A stretch of 64,000 nucleotides of DNA from Manduca sexta (GCF_014839805.1 NC_051120.1:2976001-3040000), one strand, 5' to 3'. Positions 1 through 10,988 are shown, counted from the stretch's first letter. A program made the numbers and translations. Notes: generated by a model from the letters alone, not told the origin.

Positions 1-22
1 TATATACATACACACACACATC

Positions 23-277
23 ACGCATTTATGCGCCGCTGCATATTCCCGAAGGTATATGCAGTGGCGCAACTAGAGCACCCACTTTTCGCCAAGTATG
101 TTCCGTTCCATGATATGATAGGCGGCGAGCTTATCGCCATATGGGGCACAAATTCCGGACTCCGGGCTGATATTGAGTAGAAAAACCCAAATATCTTTGC
201 CCGACCCGAGATTCGAACCCAGGACTTCAGAGCGCTATCATACCACGAATGCAGTACAACTACGCCACCGAGGCTGT
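23..277 (-). mobile_element. SINE-A copy 1, near full length
   Basis: tRNA-derived SINE read on the minus strand. The pol III A box TGGCGTAGTTG lies at 257-267 and the B box core GGTTCGAATC at 210-219. The body shares blocks with about ten other copies here (ACTTTTCGCCAAGTATGTTCCG and the GTGATAG...GCGAGC block). The 12-bp string CACACACACATC flanks it at 11-22 and 278-289, fitting a target-site duplication, although a CA-rich target makes this less certain. The 87-residue frame across it is not a gene. Confidence 0.85.
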
Positions 278-289
278 CACACACACATC

Positions 290-629
290 TTTTGTTACTT
301 AGAAATCGTATCTGACTAATGGACTATGGAAAAATGACGTCATAATCCTTTTTAGAGTAGGCTTACCTATAGTCTATATCGGGGGAAACCTGCTAACTGG
401 ATATTGGGATCCCTTGGCTTATCGACAGCAGGGGATCCGAGGAGAGAGGACGGGGAAATGGGAACAGAAAGAGAGGGGAAAGGATGGGAACCTCGTTAGT
501 ATAGTCGGAGGAGAGAAGGAAGGGAAATGTTCACGAGCCCTCATAAGCCAATGTGAATTTGCAACCACGAAGTATACATACTTGACTGTGTGACTAGGGC
601 CGCGACAAATATCACCCCGTATGTGGTCT
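290..629. other. Unassigned sequence
   Basis: No gene seen. Holds a perfect CRE-type palindrome TGACGTCA at 335-342 and a purine-rich stretch (GGGGA/AGAG) at about 436-520. Confidence 0.5.
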
Positions 630-825
630 TGCATTCGGTGTGGAGACTACATATTCCTATTAAGTACAGCCATCTGATCTCATCTCATCTCATCAGCCTA
701 TAACTGTCCACCGCTGAACATAAGCCTCTCCTAGAGCGCGCCACGTTGCACGGTCGTCCGCTCTCCTCATCGTGCATTCGGCGTGGAGACTACATTGGCT
801 GTACTATTCCTATAAAGTACAGCCA
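630..825. repeat. Direct repeat pair around a LINE tail
   Basis: A block starting TGCATTCGG.GTGGAGACTACA and ending AAGTACAGCCA occurs at 630-672 and again at 773-825, with a LINE 3' tail between. The right copy carries an extra TGGCTGTACT that forms a 10-bp perfect inverted repeat with AGTACAGCCA (796-805 with 816-825, loop of 10). The left copy lacks that arm. The block is too long for an ordinary TSD, so it is either a pre-existing repeat or a duplication at insertion. Confidence 0.7.
673..772 (-). mobile_element. LINE 3' end: ORF2 C-terminus with ATG-type tail
   Basis: Read on the minus strand, one frame is open and ends DRATWRALGEAYVQRW followed shortly by a stop, then a repeated GATGA tail. 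This is the C-terminal pattern of lepidopteran non-LTR retrotransposon reverse-transcriptase proteins (I think RTE type). Severely 5' truncated. The same ending recurs at 4.8, 12.5, 55.5 and 57.6 kb. Confidence 0.7.
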
Positions 826-924
826 ACATATTCAAAATTAAAATACGGAAAGCAATTTTAGAGCAACATTGTTATTGGAGCGTTGTTATTCCATTTAAAT
901 TAGGAAGAATATCTGAAATTAAAA

Positions 925-980
925 TCTATACTAATATACTATAAAGCTGAATGCGCTAATCTCTGTAACTTCTAAAACGA
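925..980 (+). mobile_element. Helitron-like element (HLE) 5' end fragment
   Basis: Starts TCTATACTAATA after an A and continues with the AAAGCTGA...GCGCTAATCTC block found at the 5' ends of the other HLE copies. Only the first ~55 bp are recognisable. Confidence 0.55.
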
Positions 981-1316
981 TTATGTTTTTTTTTCACTAC
1001 TTACGTTTATTTTTGAGCGACTTTTTACGGAAAAATATTTATGCCAGAAAAATATTTCCTCGCAGGCGGATCTACAAGCAACAGCTAATAGAATATAAAC
1101 GACTGCAAAATTATCTTTGGCTATCTTTGTCTACGGATATCTATTGGAGCAAGAATGTATGGAACTTGGAAAAGTTTTGAAGAAAGGACTATAACTAACA
1201 TACTATAGCTACTCAAAGGAAAATAAATACCAAAATGAATACTAGTTTTTTTAATATTTACCCAAACTGGTACAAAACAAGTAGTTATAATAATAACTCT
1301 AAGAGCAAAAATATGC
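981..1316. other. Unassigned sequence
   Basis: Two overlapping ~65-codon frames occur on opposite strands. Neither has a recognisable domain and I treat both as chance. It may include older LINE sequence belonging to the tail that follows. Confidence 0.4.
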
Positions 1317-1460
1317 AAGGTTGTCTGGAAGAGATCGCTGTTTAGCGATAAGAACGCCTATTGGCTCACGACTTTCGCTTGATAATTATTGTAATTACTT
1401 TATGTTGTATTCGGTGTTCACAATAAAGTGTTATCATTCATTCATTCATTCATTCATTCA
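1317..1460 (+). mobile_element. LINE 3' UTR with (ATTC)n tail
   Basis: The block TGGAAGAGATCGCTGTTTAG with the short hairpin ATCGCTGTTTAGCGAT, then a polyadenylation-like CAATAAAGTG and an (ATTC)n run at about 1434-1460, matches the 3' ends of a non-LTR retrotransposon family I know to be common in Lepidoptera. No coding part is preserved. Confidence 0.6.
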
Positions 1461-1990
1461 AAAATCCTATAACACAAGCTGTCTTTAGCAGTGATTTAAT
1501 TTCGCTTAAGGTAGTTCATATTTTAATATGATTCAGTTCCTAGTACCGGAACTTGATTTAATATAGTCAATGTTATTGGATCCATGTTATTTATTGCCAT
1601 TCGCGGTCGTGGGAACGCGTAGTGTTAAACATGGCGGTATCACACCGATATGTAACGGATAAGATTTAATAGGGGCTAAACAATGATATGAATTATTTAT
1701 TTGAACCTGTAAATTGTACATATTTAGATTCCGTCAATATTAACTCTACCAGCAATTCTCACTAGAGATGAACGGGCAAGAGATTGGTGCTCTTTTCAAA
1801 ATCAGTTTAAGGTATAAATTACAGTGCATGACACAGAAAAACAAAATGTTTAGAGCAGTTCATTCAATAATATAAGATAGAATGTTATCTAATAAAGTGA
1901 TTTTTAGTGAATATTGGCATTGGATGTTATCATGATTTTATGGAGGACATGTCATTTTGATTCATAAAACAAACACTCATCATGCTTTTA
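1461..1990. other. Unassigned sequence
   Basis: AT-rich; no gene, tRNA or repeat recognised. A slightly GC-richer patch lies at 1600-1640. Confidence 0.4.
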
Positions 1991-2217
1991 TCTCCTATAG
2001 GAGAGGCAGAGGTACAACCATCCTAGAACGGAAAATACATTTCGCCCTGTGTTTTCCGTCCCATGACGTGGCAGAGACCGAGTCAAACGCCATATTGTCC
2101 ACAAATTCCAGACGCGGGGCCTACTGAGATGGTAACAAAATAACCCCCACTCGGGATTTAAACTCGAGACCTCAGAATAGTTCTACCAAGCACACAATAT
2201 ACGCCAGCGGGGCAGTC
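1991..2217 (-). mobile_element. SINE-A copy 2, strongly diverged
   Basis: Keeps the SINE-A order: GAGGCAGAGGTACAAC, then TTTTCCGTCCCATGACGTGG, ACAAATTCCAGAC, a decayed B box (GGGATTTAAACTCG) and a head remnant ACGCCAGCGGGGCAGTC. Many substitutions suggest an old copy. Confidence 0.75.
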
Positions 2218-4064
2218 TAATTATATAAAAATAAAAATATATATTTAAAATTACATTTTAATGAAGGTAAGAAGTAACTATCGTCAATAAATACCTACAT
2301 TATTTCAGCTAAAAATATGATTCAGTTCTTAAAAAAAATATTATATATAAACTATTTATACCTATATTTATTTTTTCGATATCGCAGAGTCAATGTAAAT
2401 CTAGTAATATCCTTAAGAGAAACATTGTACAAATATTATTATAATTCCTAAGGAAAAATATTGTACATATATTGCAACATATTTCCACTAATACGGTGTA
2501 ACACAAACCACGTCAGATTACTTAGCACGTGATAATTATAGGGTGATGCTTTTACAATGGCTGACGTAAGTACATTAGAATATATACAATGTTGTATATA
2601 GAGAGCCAGATATAAACAAGTGTCATTTCTTAATAAACTAATTGATTCAAATGCTATTCCTGATTCACTATATGATGTTTTATATAAAAATTAAAAAGTA
2701 GAGGAAAGTATTGAAAATGATAGGAAAATATTAAAAAATGGAGAAAACCAAGGAATATGTTAATATTTATAAACAAGCTATATGTGAAAGTTCATCCAAG
2801 TATAAATGATATAAATAAGTAAAAAATATATGCTTTACAAAATATGTATGCTAGAATTGTCAGCACAATCATCAATTCTGTGATCTAATGAGAGATAAAC
2901 CAGTTAATATGAAATTCATTATACATTTAATGTAACTAATAATATTGAAATCTATACTGACAATTTTAATTGAAACTGTTACATTTAAAAATACGTAACT
3001 GTAATAATAAAAAAGAAAGAAGAGGGCATACCTAGAAATAGATCGTTCTATCGATCAAAGATAAGTAAAAAGACCTAATTGATCCATCAAACTAATCCAT
3101 CTCTTCAGAAACCGTTTCATTAAAACGTACAATATGAAAAAAAAATATATTAGAATAAAACTACATCGGCTAGAAATGGATCAGTCTATCAATTAAATGT
3201 TGGCATGAGTGGACTTTTGATTGATCCATCAATAAGTACATAAATCCATTAAGGTAATACGCGTGCGGCTGTTAATTGTGTATTTTCTACGGCTGTCAGC
3301 CGTAACTTGTGCAAGCCTTGCTTACGAAATACTGGATTTGGATAATGTTGGACCTTTGTGTTGTGGATGTTAAATTTACCAATATTAATGTTAGAGTTTA
3401 ATTTGTGAACGCATCACGCGTAAACCACTCAATGAATTGATGTAAATTAGTTGCACTAATGATGTTCTGGACTTACATAATTGTATAATTCCCATTATTT
3501 CCCAGGTTATTTTTTTTACCTTATGCCTTGTATTCCTTAAGAATTTTATCCCTCATTTAAAATATCCGTTGTTATATAAGTGATCTTAAGTGTTATTCAG
3601 AAATAATAATAATTAGCCTTATAATTTTTTTTGACTTATCATAAGTGCAACTTTGTTCGCCTATGTGATAAATAAAGTACTTTATTTTATTTTAATCGTC
3701 AAGATAGTATGAAAAATAATAAAAAGGTACAATATTATTCAATCCGGGTAGACTTAGGAAGCAAAACCGCTGCAAATAGCCAGTTGCTCACACACAAACA
3801 TATTTGGTAGGCTTACGGTGACTGAATGACATCTATCATTATGTAGAGCACTTATCATCCCAAAATTGAATCTAATTTGTCTGTAAATATTAAAATATTG
3901 CCCGGAATTCACACTTTATGACGTTCATGTTTATTTAAGGACAAGTAAATTTATTTGTAGTCGTATACGGTATGTATTGGTTGCATATTTTAAAACTAAA
4001 TTAATGAAAATTTATCGCTTTCAAACGTAGCGGAAGATTTGTCTTATAATATGTAAGGAAGAGA
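2218..4064. other. Unassigned AT-rich sequence
   Basis: No gene seen. Holds a diverged repeat pair (3004-3250, listed separately) and, at about 3640-3695, a stretch with AATAAA that may be the 3' end of an old retroelement. Confidence 0.4.
3004..3250. repeat. Two diverged repeats, period about 125-130 bp
   Basis: Both halves carry the order CTAGAAAT.GATC..TCTATC.AT followed by TTGATCCATCAA and then a CCAT. The second half is shifted and interrupted. Both contain short GATC-centred palindromes. Origin unknown. Confidence 0.5.
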
Positions 4065-4172
4065 GAACTTGGACTAATCCTACTTGGACGTCTTAATCCC
4101 TCTCAGTATTAGAGGAGGCCCGTTCTCAGCAGTGGGACAGTATATAATACAGGGCTGATATTATTATTGTGA
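4065..4172 (+). mobile_element. SINE-C 3' fragment
   Basis: Matches the last ~105 bp of SINE-C: CCCTCTCAGTATTAGAGGAGG, then GCAGTGGGACAGTATATAAT, then CAGGGCTGATATTATTATT. The head and body are missing. Confidence 0.8.
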
Positions 4173-4392
4173 GGAAGAGACATTACTAAAACCCTACATG
4201 ACTATTTAACCCGATTCTTATCAGCTTCCCTTTCTTACTTTATGTAATATCTAAGTATTTATTAATTAATTATTTGTAAACTGTATTTGTGCATATTGTT
4301 ACCTATATGTAGTATTGGGTTCCCTTTTGGAAAATTTCACCCTTCGCCATTACAACATGACCGATGACAATACACAATAATATGAAAATAAA

Positions 4393-4712
4393 AATATCAG
4401 CCCTGTATTACATATTGTCCCACTGCTGGGCACGTTAATCCTCTACTACTGAGAGTGATTAGGCCTTAGTCCACCACGCTGGCCTATTGCGGATTGCTAA
4501 ACTTCACACACCCTCAGAATTCCTTTAGAGAACTACTCAGGTATGCAGGTTTCCTCACGATGTTTTCCTTCACCGTTAAGGCAAGTGATAATTCACAAAG
4601 AATACATGTATATATTTTTTAGAAAATTCAGAGGTGTGTGGCCTTTGGTTTTGAACCTGCGGACATTCGTCTCTGCGGTCCGTTCCACAACCAAGTAGGC
4701 TATCGCCGCCTT
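4393..4712 (-). mobile_element. SINE-C copy, near full length
   Basis: Minus-strand tRNA-derived SINE. From its 5' end (4712) it has a TAGCCTACTTGG-type A box and a B box GGTTCAAAACC, then the TTCACAAAGAATACA, CACGATGTTTTCCTTCACCG and CACTGCTGGGCACG body blocks and an (A/T) tail. ATGAAAAT occurs on both sides (4382 region and 4725-4732), but the 8-bp match is too short to be sure it is the TSD. Confidence 0.9.
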
Positions 4713-4769
4713 ACACGATAAGACATGAAAATTGACACACATCAACCCGTCAAATAGGTCAAGTTCTAA

Positions 4770-4840
4770 TAGATCGATCTGGAAATCTTTGGCCCATGTT
4801 CAGCAGTGGACATCCTGCGGCTGATGATGATGATGAAACC
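4770..4840 (+). mobile_element. LINE 3' end (VQQWTSCG type)
   Basis: A short plus-strand frame ending LAHVQQWTSCG and a stop is followed by (GATG/ATG)n at 4820-4836. Same family as the tails at 12.5, 55.5 and 57.6 kb. Only the very end is kept. Confidence 0.6.
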
Positions 4841-5455
4841 TGTCAAAATACAAGTAGTATAAAACGGCATCAATCATTTCGCAAACATAACAAATCAAAG
4901 AATGTTCAACAAAAGTTCCACGCGCCCACTAATTAATGTTGATGAGTCTCATTGGTGTAATGAGTTTAGCGCAGAACAATGCTTTAATTAGATCGAGAGG
5001 TTCATTAACATACGATTGTGTCAAAACACACCGTTCTCTTATATCCGACTGTCAACTAAATGTCAGAGATGATGGTGAGACGATAGCTTTGGGTACTGAC
5101 GGGGACATAAGTGGTTCAGTTTTTGTTTTTTATTTATTGTAAATTTGTCAATGTTTGGGAAGAGTATTGTTTACAAAAGTCTATTTGGTTATAATGTGTG
5201 GATATATTTCCGTAGCATTTGGATTTCAATAAAACAATATTAGGATTTTAAACGCTCAAATTTGATATTTCGTGCTTTAAAGTCTGTATGAATTCTTTTA
5301 GAATTGGCCAAAATTCTGGCGATTGGCGAAGGACACTATATCTCATGTGAGTCAACATGTTAGATTACACTATGTTTAAGAACACAGCTTAATATAGTGT
5401 GATGATATTAATACTAATTCGATTTAACAAATGTTTTCAAGTATGAATAATTTGT
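4841..5455. other. Unassigned sequence
   Basis: No gene or repeat recognised. The 68-codon frame at 4936-5142 has no recognisable features. Confidence 0.4.
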
Positions 5456-5905
5456 GACAATAGCCTTGTTGGTTGTTGAATGGACTGCCATGCCGAGACG
5501 AATCAGGTTCACAAAACGGCACATATTTCTGACTTTTCGAAAATTATGTGTGTATTCTTTGTTTTTTTTTTATTTACATATTTCAATATCAACACACAGC
5601 CACTATAGATTACACTCAATTCGACTGGCGGCACAATTAACAATACAAACAACTTACAACTATATTATATAACTATTTATAAAAATAAATTATCTATTGT
5701 GTATTATCGCCTTCTTTAACGGTAAAAAAAATACCGTGAGGAAACCAGCATACCTGAGAATTTTTAAAGGAATTTTGAGAGTGTGTGAAGTCAACAAATC
5801 CGCACTAGGCCAGCATGTTGGACTAAGGCCTAATCCCTCTCAGTAGTAGACAAGGCCCGTGCCCAACAGCGGGACAGTATATAATATAGGTTCGATATAT
5901 TATTA
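5456..5905 (+). mobile_element. SINE-C copy split by a ~135-bp insert
   Basis: The head (A box TAGCCTTGTTGG, then TGCCGAGACGAAT) and first body part are at 5456-5561. The rest of the body and the tail resume at about 5697 (TGTATTATCGCC...) and run to 5905. Between them sits a segment beginning with a T run (5562-5571), which looks like a minus-strand retro-insert with a poly(A) tail. The B box region carries a small deletion. Confidence 0.75.
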
Positions 5906-6149
5906 TTATATTAACTATCTCCTGCGATTAATCAATCATGGCCAATTAACTCAGGATTTATATATTATAAATATATAAAATATCTTCTGCAATTAATCAA
6001 CCATACCCAATTCATAAATATATAAAATCTGTTAAACATTTTCTTCTCCACTTACACTAGACGAACAAACCTGCCTTTTCTGATCGGCTTAAGTCCATCC
6101 ACGTGCCGGATTTAACTGTGACATCTGATTGTACACTTTGTACAGAGGG

Positions 6150-6339
6150 ATATGATTAATGGTGCGACGCGGGTAACGGGACTAAGCCTTTTTGACGGGA
6201 GTACCATCGAGTTTGGGCTCACCGATTGGTTTGAGCTTAGGTTCGATTCCCGGGTAGGTTATATTGGGTTTTACTTTGTGTCAGTGTCTTGTATTGTGCC
6301 TGTAAGTAGAATTCGCCTATTATACGGGGCCTAAATAGC
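6150..6339 (+). mobile_element. Old tRNA-like SINE remnant
   Basis: A perfect B box GGTTCGATTCC followed by CGGGTAGG lies near 6240-6254, with repeat-like text downstream (TGTCAGTGTCTTGTATTGTGCC). I cannot find a good A box or a second copy in the window, so the call rests on the B box and general resemblance. Confidence 0.4.
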
Positions 6340-6450
6340 ATGTGAAATGTGATGAACTTCCTATTAGTAAAAAAAAATCAAAATCGGTTCAGTAGTTTCT
6401 GAAATTAGAATGATTATATAAGTTCTTCAGCATTATAATATTTGTATAGA
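6340..6450 (-). mobile_element. HLE 5' part, minus strand
   Basis: Contains TTCCTATTAGTAAAAAAAAA, ATCGGTTCAGTAGTTTCTGA and the terminal ...TTGTATAGA before a T, matching the 5' end of the better HLE copies. The hairpin end is missing. Confidence 0.6.
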
Positions 6451-8782
6451 TATGTTCTAGCTATCTACATATATTGTTACTGGCTGTGTTTTAAGTTTTA
6501 GATTATTTGAATTGTTTTTAAATAAAGTTTAATTCATTGTTACTCAAGCGTTTAAGTATAGGCTAGCATTTGCGTAATACAGAGTTCACTGATTAATAAA
6601 TCGTTCTCCCCATAATAGAATATCTATCTTAAAACAATTTTCAGATAAAATATTTGAAGATACTTTAACTACCCACAATATTGCTTTATGAGAATAAGAA
6701 GAAGTCTAAACAGCGCGGGCCGGTAATTCCTTAATGGTCTCACACATAATATTATTTTGAGTGGATTGTAACAAATATAAAAATGTTAGTTATGCGTGGA
6801 ACGCGCTTTCGTCACGCTCTGATTCACATCAAGTATTTTGGAATTAAAATGATTTTTAATAGTCTAGTTTTAAATTTAGTTTGTAAGTTTTTTTGAATTG
6901 TAATGTGAATTGTTTTGCGTCTTAATAAATAAATATAAGGGTTTGTTTTAATTGTAAAAATGTTTGATTGTAACTGTTTTGAGTTTTAATAAATAAATAT
7001 AAGAGTTTTAATAAATGAAACGGCTAAGTGCATCTACTAAGATAAATGTTACCCGTGAACCAGAATGCAGAACCGGCTCTTACTTAGGAACCGGGTATTT
7101 TGGTTTCATTCTAAAAAGAATAGGTTTCGTTTCTATTCGCAAATAACAGGTATGTGAATGTGCGTGTAAATCTTTAAAAACCCCTTAAACCGGACGCTTG
7201 CTATGTAGAATATATACTATGTAAAATAGTTTCATTTTGAGAAATAAGGAAACTTCACAACCTGTGGTATTTATTTGTGTATTTCTATTGGAAACTCTTA
7301 GTAAGCTGTAAGCAGTCTTAGTTCGAGTTAAATATATCTGCCTTGTTTATATAGTCACCGTAGCCGAAATCGGCAAGGAGCACATCACACTGGTGCTGTA
7401 ACTAACCTGAAGTTGACTCAACATTTATTGGTTTTTAAATTTAAAGCTTTTTAGAATTAAGAGCGGCATAACGATGACTACAGACCTAAATAGCCATCCT
7501 GGATCATTAAAAAAATCTGTTTTTGGGCCGCTACTTTTGCTGTTTAATTGTAAAGTTAAGTTACAAGAAATTAGTTCCATATTTTACCGCAACATGGTGA
7601 GGTTTTTTATTTTCTCGGTCAGGTTATATATAGCTCAAATATTATCAGTCATAACAATTCTCCAACCAAATATGTAAATGAACTACGGAATCTTAACTTG
7701 TCAACCAAAACTCATAAACAGTTCGACTTACAATAGTCTTAAAGCGCATTTTCTTTCAAATTTTCTAACGTTTCACCTCAAATGTTTGCGCAACGCGTTA
7801 ACGTTTTGGCACGTCACGACGCCACGGCGCCTTGAGAAACGTACTAACACCAACACCAAATAATATGTAGACAATATTTTCAAATATTGTGAAATTTACA
7901 CTGTGACGTTATGATCAACCTAATTTTAAGCTGAAATCTGACAACTCTTGGCGATAATAGCACTAAATAGTTTAAGAATAAGATTCAATACATAGTGATA
8001 AGAATTTTTAGCGCCAACGTCATCACGGTATGTAAATACGACGTCAAATATTATGAAATTATATATGTGTATATTTTTATTTTGTGGCACAAGATCCGGT
8101 GGAATGATGTGGTCGAAAATTTAAATATTTTTGCTAGATTTATTAATCGTTCGTTTTTTTGTTCAAAATCTGAACCAAAATGGCAACCAAAACGTCACTG
8201 TTATAACCTATTTATTCACTTTTACAACAAATAATTTTACTTAGTTGACTAATTTTATTCACATCTAGGTATGCATTTAGACTCTTTAGTTGAACACAAT
8301 AAATGTTGGAAACGCCAAATCTAGTACGTAGCACATAATATGTATCGATCCGTTTTGACATTTCCACTTTGATGCCACTCTGAGGATGCCACAGAATTGT
8401 TTATTTCTAACGGCAAGAGATGGCGATGTTGTGTTCGGATTTCAAGGATATTCTAACCAGTCAATTGACTTCAAATTCGATGTAATCAGAATAACGTTCG
8501 CACAAAGTATAGTGCTGTGAAATATTTAGTATTTCAAAGTTTTGTTTTGTAATTTGTAACGTTTACAATCAGGCGTACGAGTGTACAAAATACTGAATGA
8601 TTTAAGTCTAAGTATCAAATTTGATATTTACATTTAATATTATGGACCTATGCAACCTAACTCTACCTACAAATCGGAATACTTGAGCCACCGGTAAGAG
8701 CTTTCTGTTCTCTACCATTCTGGACTTAGTCTTAAGATTTTTGCAATGTAGGTTTTGTTTCTTGTACTTTTACTAATTATTT
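6451..8782. other. Unassigned AT-rich sequence
   Basis: No convincing gene. Holds a 2-copy, 64-bp-period tandem repeat at about 6908-7020 (unit core TTAATAAATAAATATAAG) and a possible SINE-B 3' fragment at 7344-7385 (ACCGTAGCCGAAATCGGC). Two short contiguous frames at 7474-7863 are separated by one stop and show no domain. Confidence 0.4.
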
Positions 8783-9003
8783 TAATTCTTCCGTCTTGTA
8801 TGGGTAGGCAGAGGCAAAACTGTTGTATCCACTTTCTGCCGTGTTTATTCCGTCCCATAATGTGATACGAGCCTGCCGCCATTCCAGGCAAAATTTCAGA
8901 CTTCGGGCTGATACCGAGTAAAAAATCCAATACCACTTTGGTCAATAGAGGATCGAACCCAAAACCTGAGCATTGCTTTCGTATCGTAACACTACTACGT
9001 CAT
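8783..9003 (-). mobile_element. SINE-A copy 3, diverged
   Basis: Shows GTAGGCAGAGGCAAAACTG, TTCCGTCCCATAATGTGATA, GACTTCGGGCTGATACCGAG and a B box GGGTTCGATCC on the minus strand. The head is decayed. The overlapping 77-codon frame is SINE sequence. Confidence 0.8.
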
Positions 9004-10527
9004 TAAAGCAATATTAAACTACAAATTAATTCAATATACAACGTCCAATTACATTAACACGTAAAAACACGGATTCTCAGCAAATTTTCACACCTACGAT
9101 TATATTAGACACAATAAAAACCCACTTTACTACAACGGTCTATAGAAACAAAAAGTTTTACGCTAGACACGCCTACGTTTGCACGAACTTTGTGATAATT
9201 AAATCAAGGTTTTATAACGGTCCTTGGCTGATGACGTACTGGCTCCAATTAAATAGTCACGATAGTCCAATTGTTTCAAGAAATTCGGAGAATAAGGCGT
9301 CACGCAGACGCTGTTGGGTTGGTATCGAAAAACCCTACACATTGTATAATACTATCCTCTCAGGAGTAGTGTTTTTGCTGAGTAAGGTTGCTGAAGTTAG
9401 TAAAGCAATTGTAATTTTCATAGTAGTTTTATGTACATCGGCAAAAATTTTACATCTGCCCTGTGCCTAAAATGCGAAATCAAATTTAAATTTCGAACGT
9501 TGATTATTTGGAGTCGAGTCTCGTCTGTTACCAGCTTAGTTTTTCATACTATGATTAGTATATAATGTGTGAAATACCATAGAATGTTAAATACACGATC
9601 ATGAACAGGACGTACTTGATAATGAAATAGATGACTTGAAAAGACAATTTTATTTGATTCGGAATTGAACTCATTTTACAAAAACTTTTCCAATCCGTCA
9701 ACTTGAATTATTTCTTCCCTTCTTCCCAAGATTTGTGAATCTACTATCCTCGTATAGAGATAGACGTCGAAACTGCAATTCTAACTCTTAAATTAATTGT
9801 ATACTTCATATTTTGTCCTGTGATTACTGATAGAGTTCGCACATGCAGCATAATAATGCTACGCTAAGATATCAAACAGCCCCCTGAATACTATAATCAA
9901 TAATATAAAACATGTTAAACGATTATAAGAACAAAGTCATATAAAATTCATCCTCACTTTCATTGATCCGGCTCGAAGGACCGTTTTTACAGTAGCACCG
10001 CATCGCCATTGATGTCAATACACACTCGATTTCCATTGGAGTCATTGACATGTTCTGTGCACGAGATCATTATCATGCCTCCATATTACCGAGGACAGTC
10101 ATCATGACGTATTGAGATGATTTCGTAACGAATTGATGGATACGATCTTATGTTAAATTGAAGAGAATATATGTAAAAGCAACGATGAACTCTGATGGTG
10201 TAAGTTAGTTTCTTGGCCTGGGTTTAATCCCTCGATTTTACTGTGGTTAGATATTTGAAACACAGTTGTTACCACCGATTCCAATGTTTTTTCCTAAATG
10301 CCTGAATGATTTTGTTTATATAGTAAGCGTCTTAAGGTATCAATCAGGTTATTTTTTATTAATACTCTGTACACATTTTATGAGTACTGTCATTTTAGTT
10401 ATTGTAATCTGAATTGTTTCAACAATTTCAATCAAAGAGACTTTCAAGTCTCTCGATATAATCGCGTTGGAAGAACTTTGCTATATTATATCAAGACTTC
10501 TGCCCCTATAAATAAAGGAGGTATTAC
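9004..10527. other. Unassigned sequence downstream of the candidate exon
   Basis: For the minus-strand exon at 10528-10647 this would be the following intron. Contains a 92-codon plus-strand frame (9192-9470) without domains, a moderately GC-rich stretch at 9960-10120, and a B-box-like GGGTTTAATCCC near 10220. No second exon is recognisable. Confidence 0.4.
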
Positions 10528-10647
10528 CTGGTAAACATGATGGCTGGATGCAGTCAGCTGTAGTGGCACGCTCCGGTCGGCGTCGCCCCGCGCCGCGACC
10601 GTTGGCATCATGCGCGACACGATGACCCCCCCAGCGCCTCACTCTAC
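10528..10647 (-). CDS. Candidate first coding exon, protein unknown
   Basis: A 120-bp minus-strand block much GC-richer than its surroundings. It is bounded by an intron acceptor (CCCATACTTTGTGACAG just upstream) and a donor (CAG then GTAATA, intron starting at 10527). The start codon is at 10611-10609, an ATG pair. An in-frame TGA lies 30 bp upstream of it inside the exon, so this looks like a true start after a 5' UTR part. The 28 codons begin MMPTVAARGD, end ASSHHVYQ and finish exactly at the donor, phase 0. No signal peptide, membrane segment or known domain is visible in so short a piece, and I do not recognise the protein. The other strand is closed in all frames across the block. Alternatives are a non-coding 5' exon or a chance GC-rich open block. 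The next exon, at lower coordinates, is not identifiable. Confidence 0.5.
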
Positions 10648-10676
10648 CTGTCACAAAGTATGGGTTATATGAATTA

Positions 10677-10988
10677 CAAGCTTTTGATCACGGCTCCGCT
10701 CGTGTGGAAGTTTTTCCGGGATAAAAGTCCCGCCCCATAATTTTCCGGGATAAAAGTAGCCTGTAGCACTCAGGGGTAATAAAGTTTTTCCGGGATAAAT
10801 ATACCCCTTCATATTTTCCCGGGCTAGCCTATAGCACTCAGGAGTAATGTAGCATTCTATTAGTGAATACATTTTTAAAATCGGTTTAGTAGTTCCTGAG
10901 ATTACCGCGTTCAAATAAACTAACAAATGCTTAAGCTTTATATATATAAAGCTTAAGCATTTGTTTTTAATACTAATATTAGTATAGA
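10677..10988 (-). mobile_element. HLE copy 3, with internal duplication
   Basis: Minus-strand HLE. The 3' terminus at 10677 reads (minus) ...AAAAGCTTG before T, a variant of CTAG, preceded by a GC hairpin (GAGCGGAGCCG). The 5' terminus at 10988 reads TCTATACTAATA after A. The internal segment with CCGGGATAAA and TAGCACTCAGG.GTAAT is present twice, making it longer (312 bp) than the 215-220 bp copies. It ends 27 bp from the acceptor of the candidate exon. Confidence 0.75.
10922..10965. repeat. Perfect 44-bp palindrome
   Basis: Each arm is 22 nt (AACAAATGCTTAAGCTTTATA plus one base) with no spacer, centred between 10943 and 10944. It lies inside the 5' terminal part of the HLE copy; other HLE copies carry only one arm. 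Could extrude as a cruciform. Confidence 0.95.

Noticed and set aside
6240..6254. Perfect B box as a tRNA gene
   Set aside because: No A box at proper spacing and no cloverleaf; better explained as a SINE remnant.
7474..7863. Two contiguous frames (67 and 61 codons) in one phase, separated by one stop
   Set aside because: No domain, no splice signals and AT-rich composition; likely chance.
9192..9470. 92-codon plus-strand frame
   Set aside because: No domain or splice context seen; composition like the surrounding non-coding DNA.
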